DNA of 10,436 bases. Origin: an uncultured Slackia sp. (GTDB taxonomy: Bacteria > Actinomycetota > Coriobacteriia > Coriobacteriales > Eggerthellaceae). The position numbers were made by a program, and so were the translations under genes. Below the pieces are notes generated by a model. The model did no database searches. It was not told the origin of the DNA and was given only the letters and a program-made list of their open reading frames with translations. This document shows, piece after piece, positions 1 through 6,147 of this stretch. Position 1 is the stretch's first letter. Each line of letters starts with the position of its first letter. The stretch is taken from contig CALBLG010000123.1 in the NCBI GenBank assembly GCA_937895975.1, positions 1-10,436 of the forward strand. The letters are read 5' to 3'.

Positions 1-2
1 AC

Positions 3-326
3 GTGCTGTTCGTGTTCTCGGAAAAGCAAATCAATGCCATGCTGCTGCCCGTCGACGAAACCGCGGGAGAGCAAAGCGTACTGCCCGAGAAAAAGCCCGG
101 CAAATGGAAGCGCGCCTGCGAAGAGCTTGCGCAAAGCTGCGGGCTGTCCGAACGCGAGACCGAGGTGTTCATGCAGCTCGCGCGCGGGCGCACCGCGCAG
201 GAAATCGCCGACCGCGAGGTGCTTTCCATCTACACCGTGCGCGCCCACACGCGATCGATTTACGCGAAGCTCGACGTGCACTCGAAAAAAGAGCTCGGCG
301 ACCGCATCGCCGAGCTTGCGAAATAA
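3..326 (+). CDS. LuxR-type HTH regulator, C-terminal part (5' end outside window)
   Basis: The reading frame is open from the first bases to a TAA at 324-326 and certainly continues upstream. The GTG at position 3 is only the first in-frame start codon, not a supported start. About 107 residues are visible. The last ~60 form a LuxR/FixJ-type DNA-binding domain with the signature LSERETEVFMQLARGRT, then EIADREVLSIYTVRAHTRSIY, whose second part holds the recognition helix, then KLDVHSKKEL. The hydrophobic start of the visible part (LFVFSEKQINAMLLP) could be the end of a membrane segment. Eggerthellaceae carry many LuxR proteins with large N-terminal membrane domains, and this could be one, but the evidence is outside the window. 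The gene converges on the HTH-PBP gene downstream, so it probably regulates something to its left. The family call is secure; the target and signal are unknown. Confidence 0.88.
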   Translation: MLFVFSEKQINAMLLPVDETAGEQSVLPEKKPGKWKRACEELAQSCGLSERETEVFMQLARGRTAQEIADREVLSIYTVRAHTRSIYAKLDVHSKKELGDRIAELAK

Positions 327-339
327 CATCCCGCCAGCG

Positions 340-400
340 ACAGCACTCGGATATGCTAACGCTCGGAGCATTCAGCGCATCCGAGTCGCACCATTGCTGT
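340..400 (+). terminator. Composite stem-loop after the LuxR gene
   Basis: Three nested stem segments are visible: ACAGC 340-344 with GCTGT 396-400, ACTCGGAT 345-352 with ATCCGAGT 379-386, and ATGCT 353-357 with AGCAT 367-371. The first two are contiguous on the 5' side; unpaired bases lie on the 3' side at 372-378 and 387-395. It begins 14 bases after the LuxR stop codon, which fits a transcript end. There is no T-run behind it, so it would not be a classic intrinsic terminator. It could instead protect the 3' end of the mRNA or be part of a small RNA. The pairing is seen in the sequence; the role is inferred. Confidence 0.35.
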
Positions 401-564
401 GCCGCATGACAAATCGCAGCGCGCCGAGCATCGTGCGGCAGAAAACGCAGCAAGTAGGCATTCCTACGGCAAGAGACACTACCCGAGCAACCGTTAGGCA
501 GCGCAAAACACCAGGTCAAAGATTTTCGCTTGACCATGTCGGAATCTATTCTTCACGCATCCCC

Positions 565-600
565 CAACGAAAAGACTGATTGGCGGCGTTTTCCGCCAGA
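565..600 (-). terminator. Possible terminator of the HTH-PBP gene
   Basis: Downstream of the minus-strand gene that ends at 637 there is a perfect 6-bp inverted repeat, TGGCGG (581-586) and CCGCCA (593-598), with a 6-base loop. Read on the minus strand the stem is followed by ATCAGTCTTTTC, so a short T-run starts about six bases after the stem. That offset is longer than in a classic intrinsic terminator, hence the modest confidence. Confidence 0.4.
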
Positions 601-636
601 TAGACGCCGGCCGCGCAGCTTTCGATGCAAAGAAGC

Positions 637-1650
637 TTACGATTCATAGACGATAGAGCCCAATCGGGCCGTATCGAATCCGAGCGCACCGAGCTCGCGG
701 CGCATGCGCGGGTCGTCAGCCAGGTGCTTCACCGCGCGCGCAAGCGGACGGGTGCGTTCGGTCTTCTTCACCACGATGTCGACCCATTCGTCTTGCATAG
801 GCAGAAAGTCCACGCCGGGCGTCGCCTTCGCGACGTGCGCCGCCCCCACGCCGGCCTCGGCCGCGCCCTTGGCGATGAACGACGCGATGGCGTCAGGCGA
901 GGACACCTCCCTATCGTAGCCGCGCACCGATTCGGGCCGCGCCTCGAGTTCGCTGAGCACCTCGTCGAGCAGCACGCGTTCGGCCGACCCGCGCGCGCCG
1001 TTTACCAGGGCCGCGTCGCGCGTGAGCAAGGTGCCCCACGAATGGATGCGCTTGGGATTGCCCGACTGCACCAGGATGCCCACGGGGCGGCGCACCAGGC
1101 GCACCACCGACACGGGCATGCCGGGGGCGAGGCGCTGCACATAGGGAATGTTGTAGGTGTTCGACTTGCGATCGTACAGGTGCACCACGGCGGCGTCCGC
1201 GCGGCCCAGGTATAAATCGACCAAGGCCAGATAGCTGCCCAAATAGGCGCGCGAACAGGTGATTTCGCGCATGGCCAGCGCGTGGGCGACGATGTCGCCC
1301 ACGACGTCGCCGCCAGCGATCACGAATGGGTTTTCAACGGGAGCGATTTCAGGAATCGCCGCGGCAAACGGTGAAGCGGCCGTCACGTACGGAGCGCGAG
1401 CAGCAGAGGCCACGGGGGATGTGGATACGGGAACGCCGCCTGTTTTGGAGGCATCGATGTAGCGCTCGACGTCGGCGCGGGTGAAACGCAGCTTGCGGCC
1501 CACGCGATACGACGCGAGCTCGCCCGATTTCGCAAGGGAATACACCGTGTTGCGGCCCACGCCGAGCATGGCCGACACGTCTTCGACTTGCAATGCCTCG
1601 TCTTCGCGCACCGTCTTTCCCTTCCCCATGCCCAGCATATTGTTCACCAT
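637..1650 (-). CDS. Excisionase-type HTH / PBP-like domain regulator (probable molybdate or molybdopterin-linked)
   Basis: 337 residues. Residues ~18-67 are a MerR/excisionase-type DNA-binding domain with VEDVSAMLGVGRNTVYSLAK, followed by SYRVGRKLRFTRADVERYI. A low-complexity Ala/Pro linker (~70-104) joins it to a PBP-like ligand domain (~105-337) of the type also fused to MoeA-like proteins. Visible marks are LGSYLALVDLYLGRADAAVVHLYD (139-160), NPK (198-200), the VNGARGSAERVLLDEVL block (216-232) and GVGAAHVAK through DFLPMQDEWVDIVVK (267-296). Such proteins are thought to bind oxyanions or cofactor-related ligands and control molybdenum genes; the ligand here is inferred. The frame is open upstream to 1872, but ATG 1650 is chosen because GGAAG lies 11 bases before it and the extra frame runs through a terminator and the mop gene. 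ATG 1638 and 1629 are alternatives. It lies downstream of the Mop gene, across a terminator. Confidence 0.85.
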   Translation of the reverse strand: MVNNMLGMGKGKTVREDEALQVEDVSAMLGVGRNTVYSLAKSGELASYRVGRKLRFTRADVERYIDASKTGGVPVSTSPVASAARAPYVTAASPFAAAIPEIAPVENPFVIAGGDVVGDIVAHALAMREITCSRAYLGSYLALVDLYLGRADAAVVHLYDRKSNTYNIPYVQRLAPGMPVSVVRLVRRPVGILVQSGNPKRIHSWGTLLTRDAALVNGARGSAERVLLDEVLSELEARPESVRGYDREVSSPDAIASFIAKGAAEAGVGAAHVAKATPGVDFLPMQDEWVDIVVKKTERTRPLARAVKHLADDPRMRRELGALGFDTARLGSIVYES

Positions 1651-1661
1651 TATAAATAATC

Positions 1662-1671
1662 TTCCATGGAA
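1662..1671. promoter_or_regulatory. Palindrome just before the HTH-PBP start
   Basis: The perfect 10-bp palindrome TTCCATGGAA lies 11 bases upstream of the chosen ATG and contains the weak GGAAG ribosome binding site. A site at this position could be an autoregulatory operator. A 10-bp palindrome can also arise by chance, and I see no second copy in front of mop or the reductase operon. Confidence 0.2.
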
Positions 1672-1683
1672 ATAAAACGAACG

Positions 1684-1713
1684 CGAAAAAGACGGCCCCG
1701 ATGCGGGGCCGCT
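1684..1713 (-). terminator. Intrinsic terminator after the mop gene
   Basis: CGGCCCCG (1693-1700) and CGGGGCCG (1704-1711) form a perfect 8-bp, all-GC stem with a 3-base loop. On the minus strand the stem is followed by TCTTTTT. This is a textbook intrinsic terminator about 40 bases after the Mop stop codon and about 34 bases before the start of the HTH-PBP gene. The regulator therefore depends either on read-through or on a promoter squeezed between the terminator and its ATG. Confidence 0.88.
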
Positions 1714-1750
1714 TGCATGGTACCTTGAATTGCCCGGGTCGCGGAACGTT

Positions 1751-2179
1751 TTACTCTTCGACGCCGACCATGACGTCGGTTGACTTGACGATGGCGACGG
1801 CCGTCTCGCCCTCGGCCAGACCCAGCGACTCGATGGCCTCGTTGGTGATGGAACCAGTGACCTTGTTGCCATCGGCCAATTCGAGCGTCACATGGCCGTT
1901 CACGGCGCCCTCTTTGATGGAGACGACGGTGCCGACGAGTTGGTTGCGAGCCGAGATGCCCTTAATCGGCTGGTTGCCGGCGCCGAACATCACGCTGGAG
2001 GCTTTCACGATTGCGAATGCCTTCTTGCCGACTTCCAGGCCAAGGCCTTTGATGGATTCCATGGTGATGTCGGCCTTGATGGCATAGCCCTCGAAATCAA
2101 TGGCGACGATGCCGTTCACGGCGCCCTCAACGATGTTAGAGATGGTGCCTTCAAACTGGTTGCGAGCGGAAATCTTCAT
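1751..2179 (-). CDS. Double-Mop (TOBE) molybdate-binding protein, molbindin
   Basis: 142 residues made of two similar Mop/TOBE domains: ~1-66 and ~73-140. Both begin with the same block, ISARNQFEGTISNIVEGAVNG at 3-23 and ISARNQLVGTVVSIKEGAVNG at 75-95, and both end in an AIVKAS/AIVKST strand (57-62, 129-134). This is the architecture of ModG-type di-Mop proteins, small cytoplasmic proteins that assemble into rings and bind molybdate or tungstate at subunit interfaces. They are thought to store or buffer the oxyanion for molybdenum-cofactor synthesis. The ATG at 2179 has AAGGGGAG five bases upstream. Its position between the reductase operon and the HTH-PBP regulator suggests a local supply or sensing role. 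The two domains look like an internal duplication. A stand-alone Mop with no ABC transporter gene beside it is compatible with storage rather than transport regulation. Confidence 0.93.
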   Translation of the reverse strand: MKISARNQFEGTISNIVEGAVNGIVAIDFEGYAIKADITMESIKGLGLEVGKKAFAIVKASSVMFGAGNQPIKGISARNQLVGTVVSIKEGAVNGHVTLELADGNKVTGSITNEAIESLGLAEGETAVAIVKSTDVMVGVEE

Positions 2180-2355
2180 CGTGGCTCCCCTTCCTCGATT
2201 GCTTTGCGCGGTTCACAGGGCCGCAGCCTCTGTTTATTCGACAGGAAGAATAATCGCACGTATCGCTTCCGCCCGCAATGCCGAATTCCGTCCCCACAAC
2301 GCGAACCGCACTTCGCGCCGTTTCATGGCAGGAAGCGCGGTTCGCGCAGGTTTGG
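2180..2355. other. Gap between SPFH and mop genes, possible mop promoter
   Basis: This 176-base gap between two minus-strand genes contains a stem-loop listed separately at 2300-2346. Further down, read on the minus strand, TTGCGG (2278-2273) stands 17 bases before GATTAT (2255-2250), a weak -35/-10 candidate that would give mop its own transcript. No other feature is evident. Confidence 0.3.
2300..2346 (-). terminator. 10-bp inverted repeat after the SPFH gene
   Basis: CGCGAACCGC (2300-2309) and GCGGTTCGCG (2337-2346) form a perfect 10-bp stem separated by 27 bases, starting 10 bases after the SPFH stop codon. It is well placed to end or stabilise the SPFH transcript. There is no T-run after the stem on the minus strand and the loop is long, so a simple intrinsic terminator is uncertain. 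Confidence 0.4.
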
Positions 2356-3312
2356 CTATTTCCCCTTTTGGGCAGCTTCGACCATCTTATCCAATGATGA
2401 ATCAGAGAAGCCATCGCTGTACGCGCTGGGTATAACGACGGTACCACCAGAGCTTTTTACGCTTTCATACAGCAAATGCATCGTGCGCAACTTCAGAGCG
2501 ATATCGTTTTCCTTGTATTGGTCGGCCGCCTCAACAAGCATCGACGAGATGTCTTTCTCAACCTCGGCGAGCACCATGCGGGCGTTCTTCTCGCGCTCGG
2601 CCTGAGCCTCAGCGCTCATGGCTTCCTGCAGGCTCTCGGGAATTACAATATCGCGAATCTCGACCGACAGAATAGTAATGCCCCACTGGCTCGTCTTTTC
2701 CTCAATAACCCCTTGCAACTCTTCGTCGAGCTGGTTGCGCCGCACTGCAACTTCGGACGCACTGGCGCGGCCAATGGCATCGCGCAGCGCCGTTTGCGCG
2801 ACAAGCGAAACGGAATTATAGTAATTCTCGACTTCAAGCGCAGCCTTTTCAGCATCCCACACCATCCAGAACAGCACGGCATCGACGTTGATAGGCACCA
2901 AATCGCTCGTCAAGGTTGCCTCAGCGCCGAAACCGGTAAGCATAACGCGCTGGTCGGCAACAAGAGCCACCTGCTCGAAAATAGGAATGGTGAAGTAGAC
3001 GCCCGGGCCTTTCGTGCGGCTGTACTTGCCCAATCGCAGCACAACAACCTTCTCCCATTGCAAGGCGATGTGAATCGACATGCTTGCAAGCACTGCAACC
3101 AGAAGCGACGCGCCAAGCGTCCATACGCTTACATCACCGAATGCGAGGTAGCACGCGCCAAATGCGACAAGAAATGCAGCCGAAAACACGAAGGCAGAAA
3201 ACAGCACAGAACCGTTTTGCGAGGTTTTGCGATCGGTGCGAGAATTGTATTTCTCGATTGATGCTGCCTTTTGGGCGCGACGCTCACGCCTTATTGCCTT
3301 TTGCTCTTTCAT
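2356..3312 (-). CDS. SPFH/band 7 (stomatin- or slipin-like) membrane protein
   Basis: 318 residues. The N-terminus (1-32) is strongly basic and cytoplasmic in character. Two hydrophobic segments follow (~35-57 and ~63-82), then an SPFH domain (~86-245) that opens with VVVLRLGKYSRTKGPGVYF and IPIFEQVALVADQRV. This is the stomatin/slipin pattern; ALRDAIGRASASEVAVRR (175-192) and VEIRDIVIPESLQEAMSAEAQAERE (217-241) are the usual later blocks. The C-terminal helix (~228-285) is probably a coiled coil for oligomer formation. Such proteins scaffold membrane microdomains and often support membrane complexes or proteases; no partner NfeD gene is present here. The ATG at 3312 has AAAGGA about seven bases upstream. 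It starts inside the 3' end of the GntR gene (29-bp overlap, different frame), so the two are almost certainly co-transcribed and possibly translationally coupled. The family is clear; the function here is unknown. Confidence 0.92.
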   Translation of the reverse strand: MKEQKAIRRERRAQKAASIEKYNSRTDRKTSQNGSVLFSAFVFSAAFLVAFGACYLAFGDVSVWTLGASLLVAVLASMSIHIALQWEKVVVLRLGKYSRTKGPGVYFTIPIFEQVALVADQRVMLTGFGAEATLTSDLVPINVDAVLFWMVWDAEKAALEVENYYNSVSLVAQTALRDAIGRASASEVAVRRNQLDEELQGVIEEKTSQWGITILSVEIRDIVIPESLQEAMSAEAQAEREKNARMVLAEVEKDISSMLVEAADQYKENDIALKLRTMHLLYESVKSSGGTVVIPSAYSDGFSDSSLDKMVEAAQKGK

Positions 3313-3727
3313 TCAGAATCCTTTTCTCGGAAAGAATAGCCTGCGATTCCGACTGAATCCCATGCGCCACGTCCAACATCCGAAGTCGCACTTCGTCGAG
3401 GGACATCCCCATCGACATGCAACGGCGAATCGCATCCTCCAAAACCGTGTCAACTGCGGAAAGCATGTCCTCGCGCGACTCGCGGGCGAGCTCCTTCACA
3501 AACACGCCGCGCCCGCGAACGCTTACCACATACCCCGAATGCTCAAGGTCTACGTACGCCTTGCTAACCGTGTTGTAGTTAATCGACAGATCGGCAGCGA
3601 GGCTTCGCACGCTCGGCAGCTGCTCGCCCGCCTGGTAATGGCCCGTTTTGATGAGATAGACGAACCGGTTGCGCAGCTGCACCCATACAGGCAAACCCGA
3701 CGTTTCATCAAGCTTGAAATCTCGCAT
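3284..3727 (-). CDS. GntR family regulator, YtrA-like subfamily
   Basis: 147 residues, the short form typical of YtrA-type GntR repressors. The winged helix-turn-helix spans ~12-78: LPVWVQLRNRFVYLIKTGHY, then QLPSVRSLAADLSINYNTVS (recognition helix) and the wing SGYVVSVRGRGVFV. The remaining ~65 residues are helical and too short for a FadR/UTRA sensor domain. The ATG at 3727 is chosen because AGGA lies five bases before it. The frame is open to a TTG at 3757, and ATG 3733 is also possible. A TACAAT box at 3762-3767 would start transcription at about 3755, which would exclude the TTG. YtrA-type regulators usually repress their own operon, which encodes membrane proteins; here the target would be the overlapping SPFH gene. 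The effector is unknown. Confidence 0.9.
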   Translation of the reverse strand: MRDFKLDETSGLPVWVQLRNRFVYLIKTGHYQAGEQLPSVRSLAADLSINYNTVSKAYVDLEHSGYVVSVRGRGVFVKELARESREDMLSAVDTVLEDAIRRCMSMGMSLDEVRLRMLDVAHGIQSESQAILSEKRILNERAKGNKA

Positions 3728-3761
3728 GCGCATCCTATCGAACTCGTTGGTCAACAAAGCG

Positions 3762-3767
3762 ATTGTA
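3762..3767 (-). promoter_or_regulatory. Possible -10 box for the GntR-SPFH transcript
   Basis: TACAAT on the minus strand matches the -10 consensus in five of six positions and sits about 35 bases upstream of the GntR ATG. I find no convincing -35 box (CTGCAT at the 17-base spacing), so the promoter would be weak. If real, it lets gntR-SPFH be expressed separately from the reductase cassette, whose last gene ends at 3782. Confidence 0.35.
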
Positions 3768-3781
3768 GCGAAAACGCTCGT

Positions 3782-4660
3782 CTAATGCAGACCGGCGCTC
3801 ACGAGGCACAAACGCAAAGCCAAGCCGCCGAACACGCACAGCACATCCGAAACGGGGAACGATGCAATCTGCGCCGCTGTGAGAGGTACGACGCCCCGAA
3901 TAAAAGGGATCGCCAAACCGCACATCACGACCCCGCCGAAAAACCAGACCTCAAGTTCGCCCGAAAAGAGCAGCGCGCACGAGTCGGCTGCGCGACCGCC
4001 GCGTGCCATCGCATCGGCGAGAAACCACGCCAATACGCCAACTTCAATAGCAAGCACTACCACATGCGTCCAATGAAGACCGTCCGTCAAGCCATCGAGC
4101 ATCCACGTATCGCGCAGAAGCGACCCCGCCATATTACAGCCCGACAGCCCCATCGATACGGCAGACGCTACAAACAACGCCACGATAAGCGGCGTCGACC
4201 AGAATGAAACAGCCTGCGTGCTCATGAGGTATACGCCCGTATACGCCATAACGAGCACCGACAGCACCAGACACGCGACCTCCGACGCTTTGCGCGCGCC
4301 CGTCGGCACGCGCACGCGACCGCCGCAATAATTCGCAACCAGCAAAAAGGCGGCGACGGCGATAAGTGCAGCTAGAAAAATCGCGCCATACGAAAGTACC
4401 GACGAGGCCGAGGGCCGCAAAAACAGCATGACGAAACGTTCGGGTCGACCTAAATCGAGCATCAAACACAGTGCGCCGCACGTCAAAACAACGAAACCCC
4501 ACACGAAGCAACGGTTGCGCCACGCGTCGAAAGCCCTCGTCTCGAGTTCGCTGCGATTGAGCGAACGGTGAAACGCCAAGCTCGACGCCGACGACAGCAG
4601 CAACATTCCCGAGCCAAGCCCGCCTAAAAACAAATACACGATAACGAACGCGCCGAACAT
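3782..4660 (-). CDS. NrfD/PsrC-family membrane subunit (quinol-binding anchor)
   Basis: 292 residues, almost entirely hydrophobic, with about eight membrane segments. Family marks are IVYLFLGGLGSGMLLL (7-22), LDLGRPERF (68-76) after the second segment, SYGAIFLAAL (90-99), YTGVYLMS (140-147) with the following TPLIVALFVASAVSMG block, and the ending ALRLCLVSAG. NrfD/PsrC proteins bind menaquinol and deliver electrons to a ferredoxin-type partner outside the membrane, here the subunit encoded at 5497-6132. The ATG at 4660 is chosen over the GTG at 4693. A very strong AAGGGGAGG sits directly before the ATG, whereas no ribosome binding site precedes the GTG, and the protein then starts at the first membrane helix as usual. 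It is the last gene of the cassette, 69 bases after the chaperone gene. Confidence 0.93.
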   Translation of the reverse strand: MFGAFVIVYLFLGGLGSGMLLLSSASSLAFHRSLNRSELETRAFDAWRNRCFVWGFVVLTCGALCLMLDLGRPERFVMLFLRPSASSVLSYGAIFLAALIAVAAFLLVANYCGGRVRVPTGARKASEVACLVLSVLVMAYTGVYLMSTQAVSFWSTPLIVALFVASAVSMGLSGCNMAGSLLRDTWMLDGLTDGLHWTHVVVLAIEVGVLAWFLADAMARGGRAADSCALLFSGELEVWFFGGVVMCGLAIPFIRGVVPLTAAQIASFPVSDVLCVFGGLALRLCLVSAGLH

Positions 4661-4729
4661 GCCCTCCCCTTCGCAACGCACGGCCTTTTCCACATCGTCG
4701 CAAAAGCAAGGGCGCGGCGCAAGCGCAAC

Positions 4730-5428
4730 CTACTTCACTCGATACGAGAACGTACCGTCCGCCTCATTAAAGCCAATTCCGAACTTTGCACCCAACGCGC
4801 GCTCAAACCCAAAGACAAGCTCTCCAACGCCCCGGTAATAATCGGTTTTCGCATGCTCGCCAACGAGGAAGCGCCACGCCGAAGCCCAGGGAAGCATGTG
4901 CCGCGCGAGAAATGCCTCGAGCGCAGCCTCGGCTTCGCCCGTCCCGGCCGCATTGCATTCCCGCACTGCACGAACCTGCTCGCGCATGAGGTGGGCACAA
5001 AACGCAAGCATCAACCCCAACGAGTCGTCGGGTTCCTTGCCAGACTTCTCGAACGAAAGCCCCCAGCGCTCGTATTCGCGCTTCACCTCGATTGTTGCGC
5101 GGCCAAATAGCGTGCTATTCGGCTCGGTGTAGAACGATTCGACGATGGGCGCCTCGGGCGCACCGCAACCCGCGAACAGCCGCAGCCAATCGCGCGCTAT
5201 ATCCTGGGTTGCTTCTTCCTCGCAACCGCCTGCCGTATCGCACCACGATGAAAGAAGAGAAAGACCCCGCTGCACAGCGTCATCATCCTCGCCAAAAGGA
5301 GCATCTGAAAAAAAACTGCTTTGAACGCATTCCCCAATCCATGCCGCATCGGGCTCGCATTGAACCAGCCGCGCCGCAAGATCGAACGCGACGCTTGCGG
5401 CCGCGAGCTCTTCGTTGTTCATTCCCAT
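4730..5428 (-). CDS. TorD/DmsD-family chaperone for the molybdoenzyme
   Basis: 232 residues, all-helical in appearance. It carries the family blocks DWLRLFAGCGAPEAPIVESFY (80-100), LFGRATIEVKREYERWGL (107-124), EPDDSLGLMLAFCAHL (132-147) and RHMLPWASAWRFL (176-188). These cytoplasmic chaperones bind the twin-arginine signal peptide and the apo-enzyme and hold it until the molybdopterin cofactor is in place. Its client is almost certainly the catalytic subunit two genes upstream. The usual E-P-D-D-H motif reads E-P-D-D-S here, so the commonly conserved His is replaced by Ser137 if my alignment by eye is right. The ATG at 5428 has GGAGGGG about six bases upstream; the TTG at 5449 lies inside a hairpin and is less likely. 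The gap to the ferredoxin gene is 68 bases and contains a T-tailed hairpin. Confidence 0.92.
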   Translation of the reverse strand: MGMNNEELAAASVAFDLAARLVQCEPDAAWIGECVQSSFFSDAPFGEDDDAVQRGLSLLSSWCDTAGGCEEEATQDIARDWLRLFAGCGAPEAPIVESFYTEPNSTLFGRATIEVKREYERWGLSFEKSGKEPDDSLGLMLAFCAHLMREQVRAVRECNAAGTGEAEAALEAFLARHMLPWASAWRFLVGEHAKTDYYRGVGELVFGFERALGAKFGIGFNEADGTFSYRVK

Positions 5429-5437
5429 TTCAGTCCC

Positions 5438-5479
5438 CTCCGAAAACAAGGGGGGAGAGGTGCCAGGCTCCCCTCCCCG
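5438..5479 (-). promoter_or_regulatory. GC-rich hairpin with T-rich tail between ferredoxin and TorD-like genes
   Basis: On the minus strand, GGGGAGCC with upstream Gs (5478-5466) can pair imperfectly with CTCTCCCCCC (5459-5450) and is followed by TTGTTTTC. The arrangement resembles an intrinsic terminator within the operon and could lower expression of the chaperone and NrfD genes relative to the first two genes. The stem has a wobble and alternative registers, so this is only a candidate attenuator. Confidence 0.35.
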
Positions 5480-5496
5480 TAATATGACGATTCGCG

Positions 5497-6132
5497 CTAC
5501 AGCTCTTCGTCCAAGCTCACAACCGTGCCGGTGCCAGTTCCCGACTTTTGTGCGTCAGGATGCGGATTGATGATGAAGTTCGCACCCGTGCTGTTCTTGG
5601 GCAGCGGCTCCACCTCGACATCGCCCTCACCGTATTTAGCGATAAGTTCGTCTTTATCGCCCCAATCGAGCGCGCGCATCGGGCACGCGGTCACGCAAAT
5701 CGGCTTGCCACCTGCGGCGACTTCGGCCGAACACATGTCGCACTTGCTTACCAAGCCCGTTTCCTCCACGAACGTCGGAACGCCGTAGGGGCATGCGGTG
5801 ATGCAGGTTTTGCAGCCAATGCAGGTTTCCTGGTCGATGGTCACGATTCCCGTGTCGTCATCTTTGCTGATAGCGCCCACGGGGCAGTTGCCCAAGCAGG
5901 CGGGCGAATCGCAATGGTTGCACGCCATGGAAATCTTGTAGCCGAACACTCCACTGGGTACATAGCTCCCCGCGTCATTTTTCTCCCACGTGCCGCCCTG
6001 GTAGTCGAACACGCGGCGATAGAGGTTGTTCACGCCCAGCTTATAGGTTTCCTTGCATGCCACCTGGCAGGTTTTGCACCCTGTGCATTTGGAAGAATCG
6101 AAATAGAACGCGTACTGAACCGACTTTGCCAT
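5497..6132 (-). CDS. DmsB/NrfC-type ferredoxin subunit with four [4Fe-4S] clusters
   Basis: 211 residues with 16 cysteines in four groups: C16-C19-C22-C26, C71-C74-C79-C83, C104-C107-C110-C114 and C131-C134-C146-C150. This is the full complement of the DmsB-like electron-transfer subunits, which carry electrons from the membrane anchor to the catalytic subunit. The pairing of groups (I with IV, II with III) is family knowledge. No signal peptide is present. In such systems the subunit is exported together with the Tat-signal catalytic subunit. The ATG at 6132 has GGAAGGGG eight bases upstream and lies 15 bases after the stop of the catalytic gene, so the two are tightly linked. The C-terminal tail beyond ~160 is acidic and polar with a Gly/Thr-rich stretch (GTGTGT) and is probably a flexible contact region. 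No cysteine is missing. Confidence 0.95.
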   Translation of the reverse strand: MAKSVQYAFYFDSSKCTGCKTCQVACKETYKLGVNNLYRRVFDYQGGTWEKNDAGSYVPSGVFGYKISMACNHCDSPACLGNCPVGAISKDDDTGIVTIDQETCIGCKTCITACPYGVPTFVEETGLVSKCDMCSAEVAAGGKPICVTACPMRALDWGDKDELIAKYGEGDVEVEPLPKNSTGANFIINPHPDAQKSGTGTGTVVSLDEEL

Positions 6133-6147
6133 GGTGATCGCCCCTTC

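Larger units (their letters stand above)
327..636. other. Convergent intergenic region with five inverted repeats, no gene
   Basis: This is the 310-base gap between the two converging stop codons. The frames that are open here are short, lack a ribosome binding site and resemble no family I know. The region holds at least five inverted repeats: a composite one at 340-400, TGCCGCA/TGCGGCA at 400-406/434-440, GTAGG/CCTAC at 454-458/463-467, GGTCAA/TTGACC at 514-519/530-535, and TGGCGG/CCGCCA at 581-586/593-598. The outermost two are placed where terminators of the flanking genes should be. The middle ones have no obvious job. Confidence 0.5.

Noticed and set aside
1649..1654. TATAAT on the minus strand overlapping the HTH-PBP start codon
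   Set aside because: It has no -35 box at a sensible distance and would place the transcript start after the chosen ATG. It is probably a by-product of the start-codon context.
1651..1872. N-terminal extension of the HTH-PBP gene to the ATG at 1872
   Set aside because: It would run through a strong terminator and the end of the mop gene in another frame, and gives a Ser/Arg/Pro-rich sequence unlike a regulator N-terminus.
3227..4207. Plus-strand open frame of 326 codons opposite the SPFH, GntR and NrfD genes
   Set aside because: Its His/Arg/Gln-rich composition is typical of a shadow frame, and it covers three well-supported minus-strand genes.
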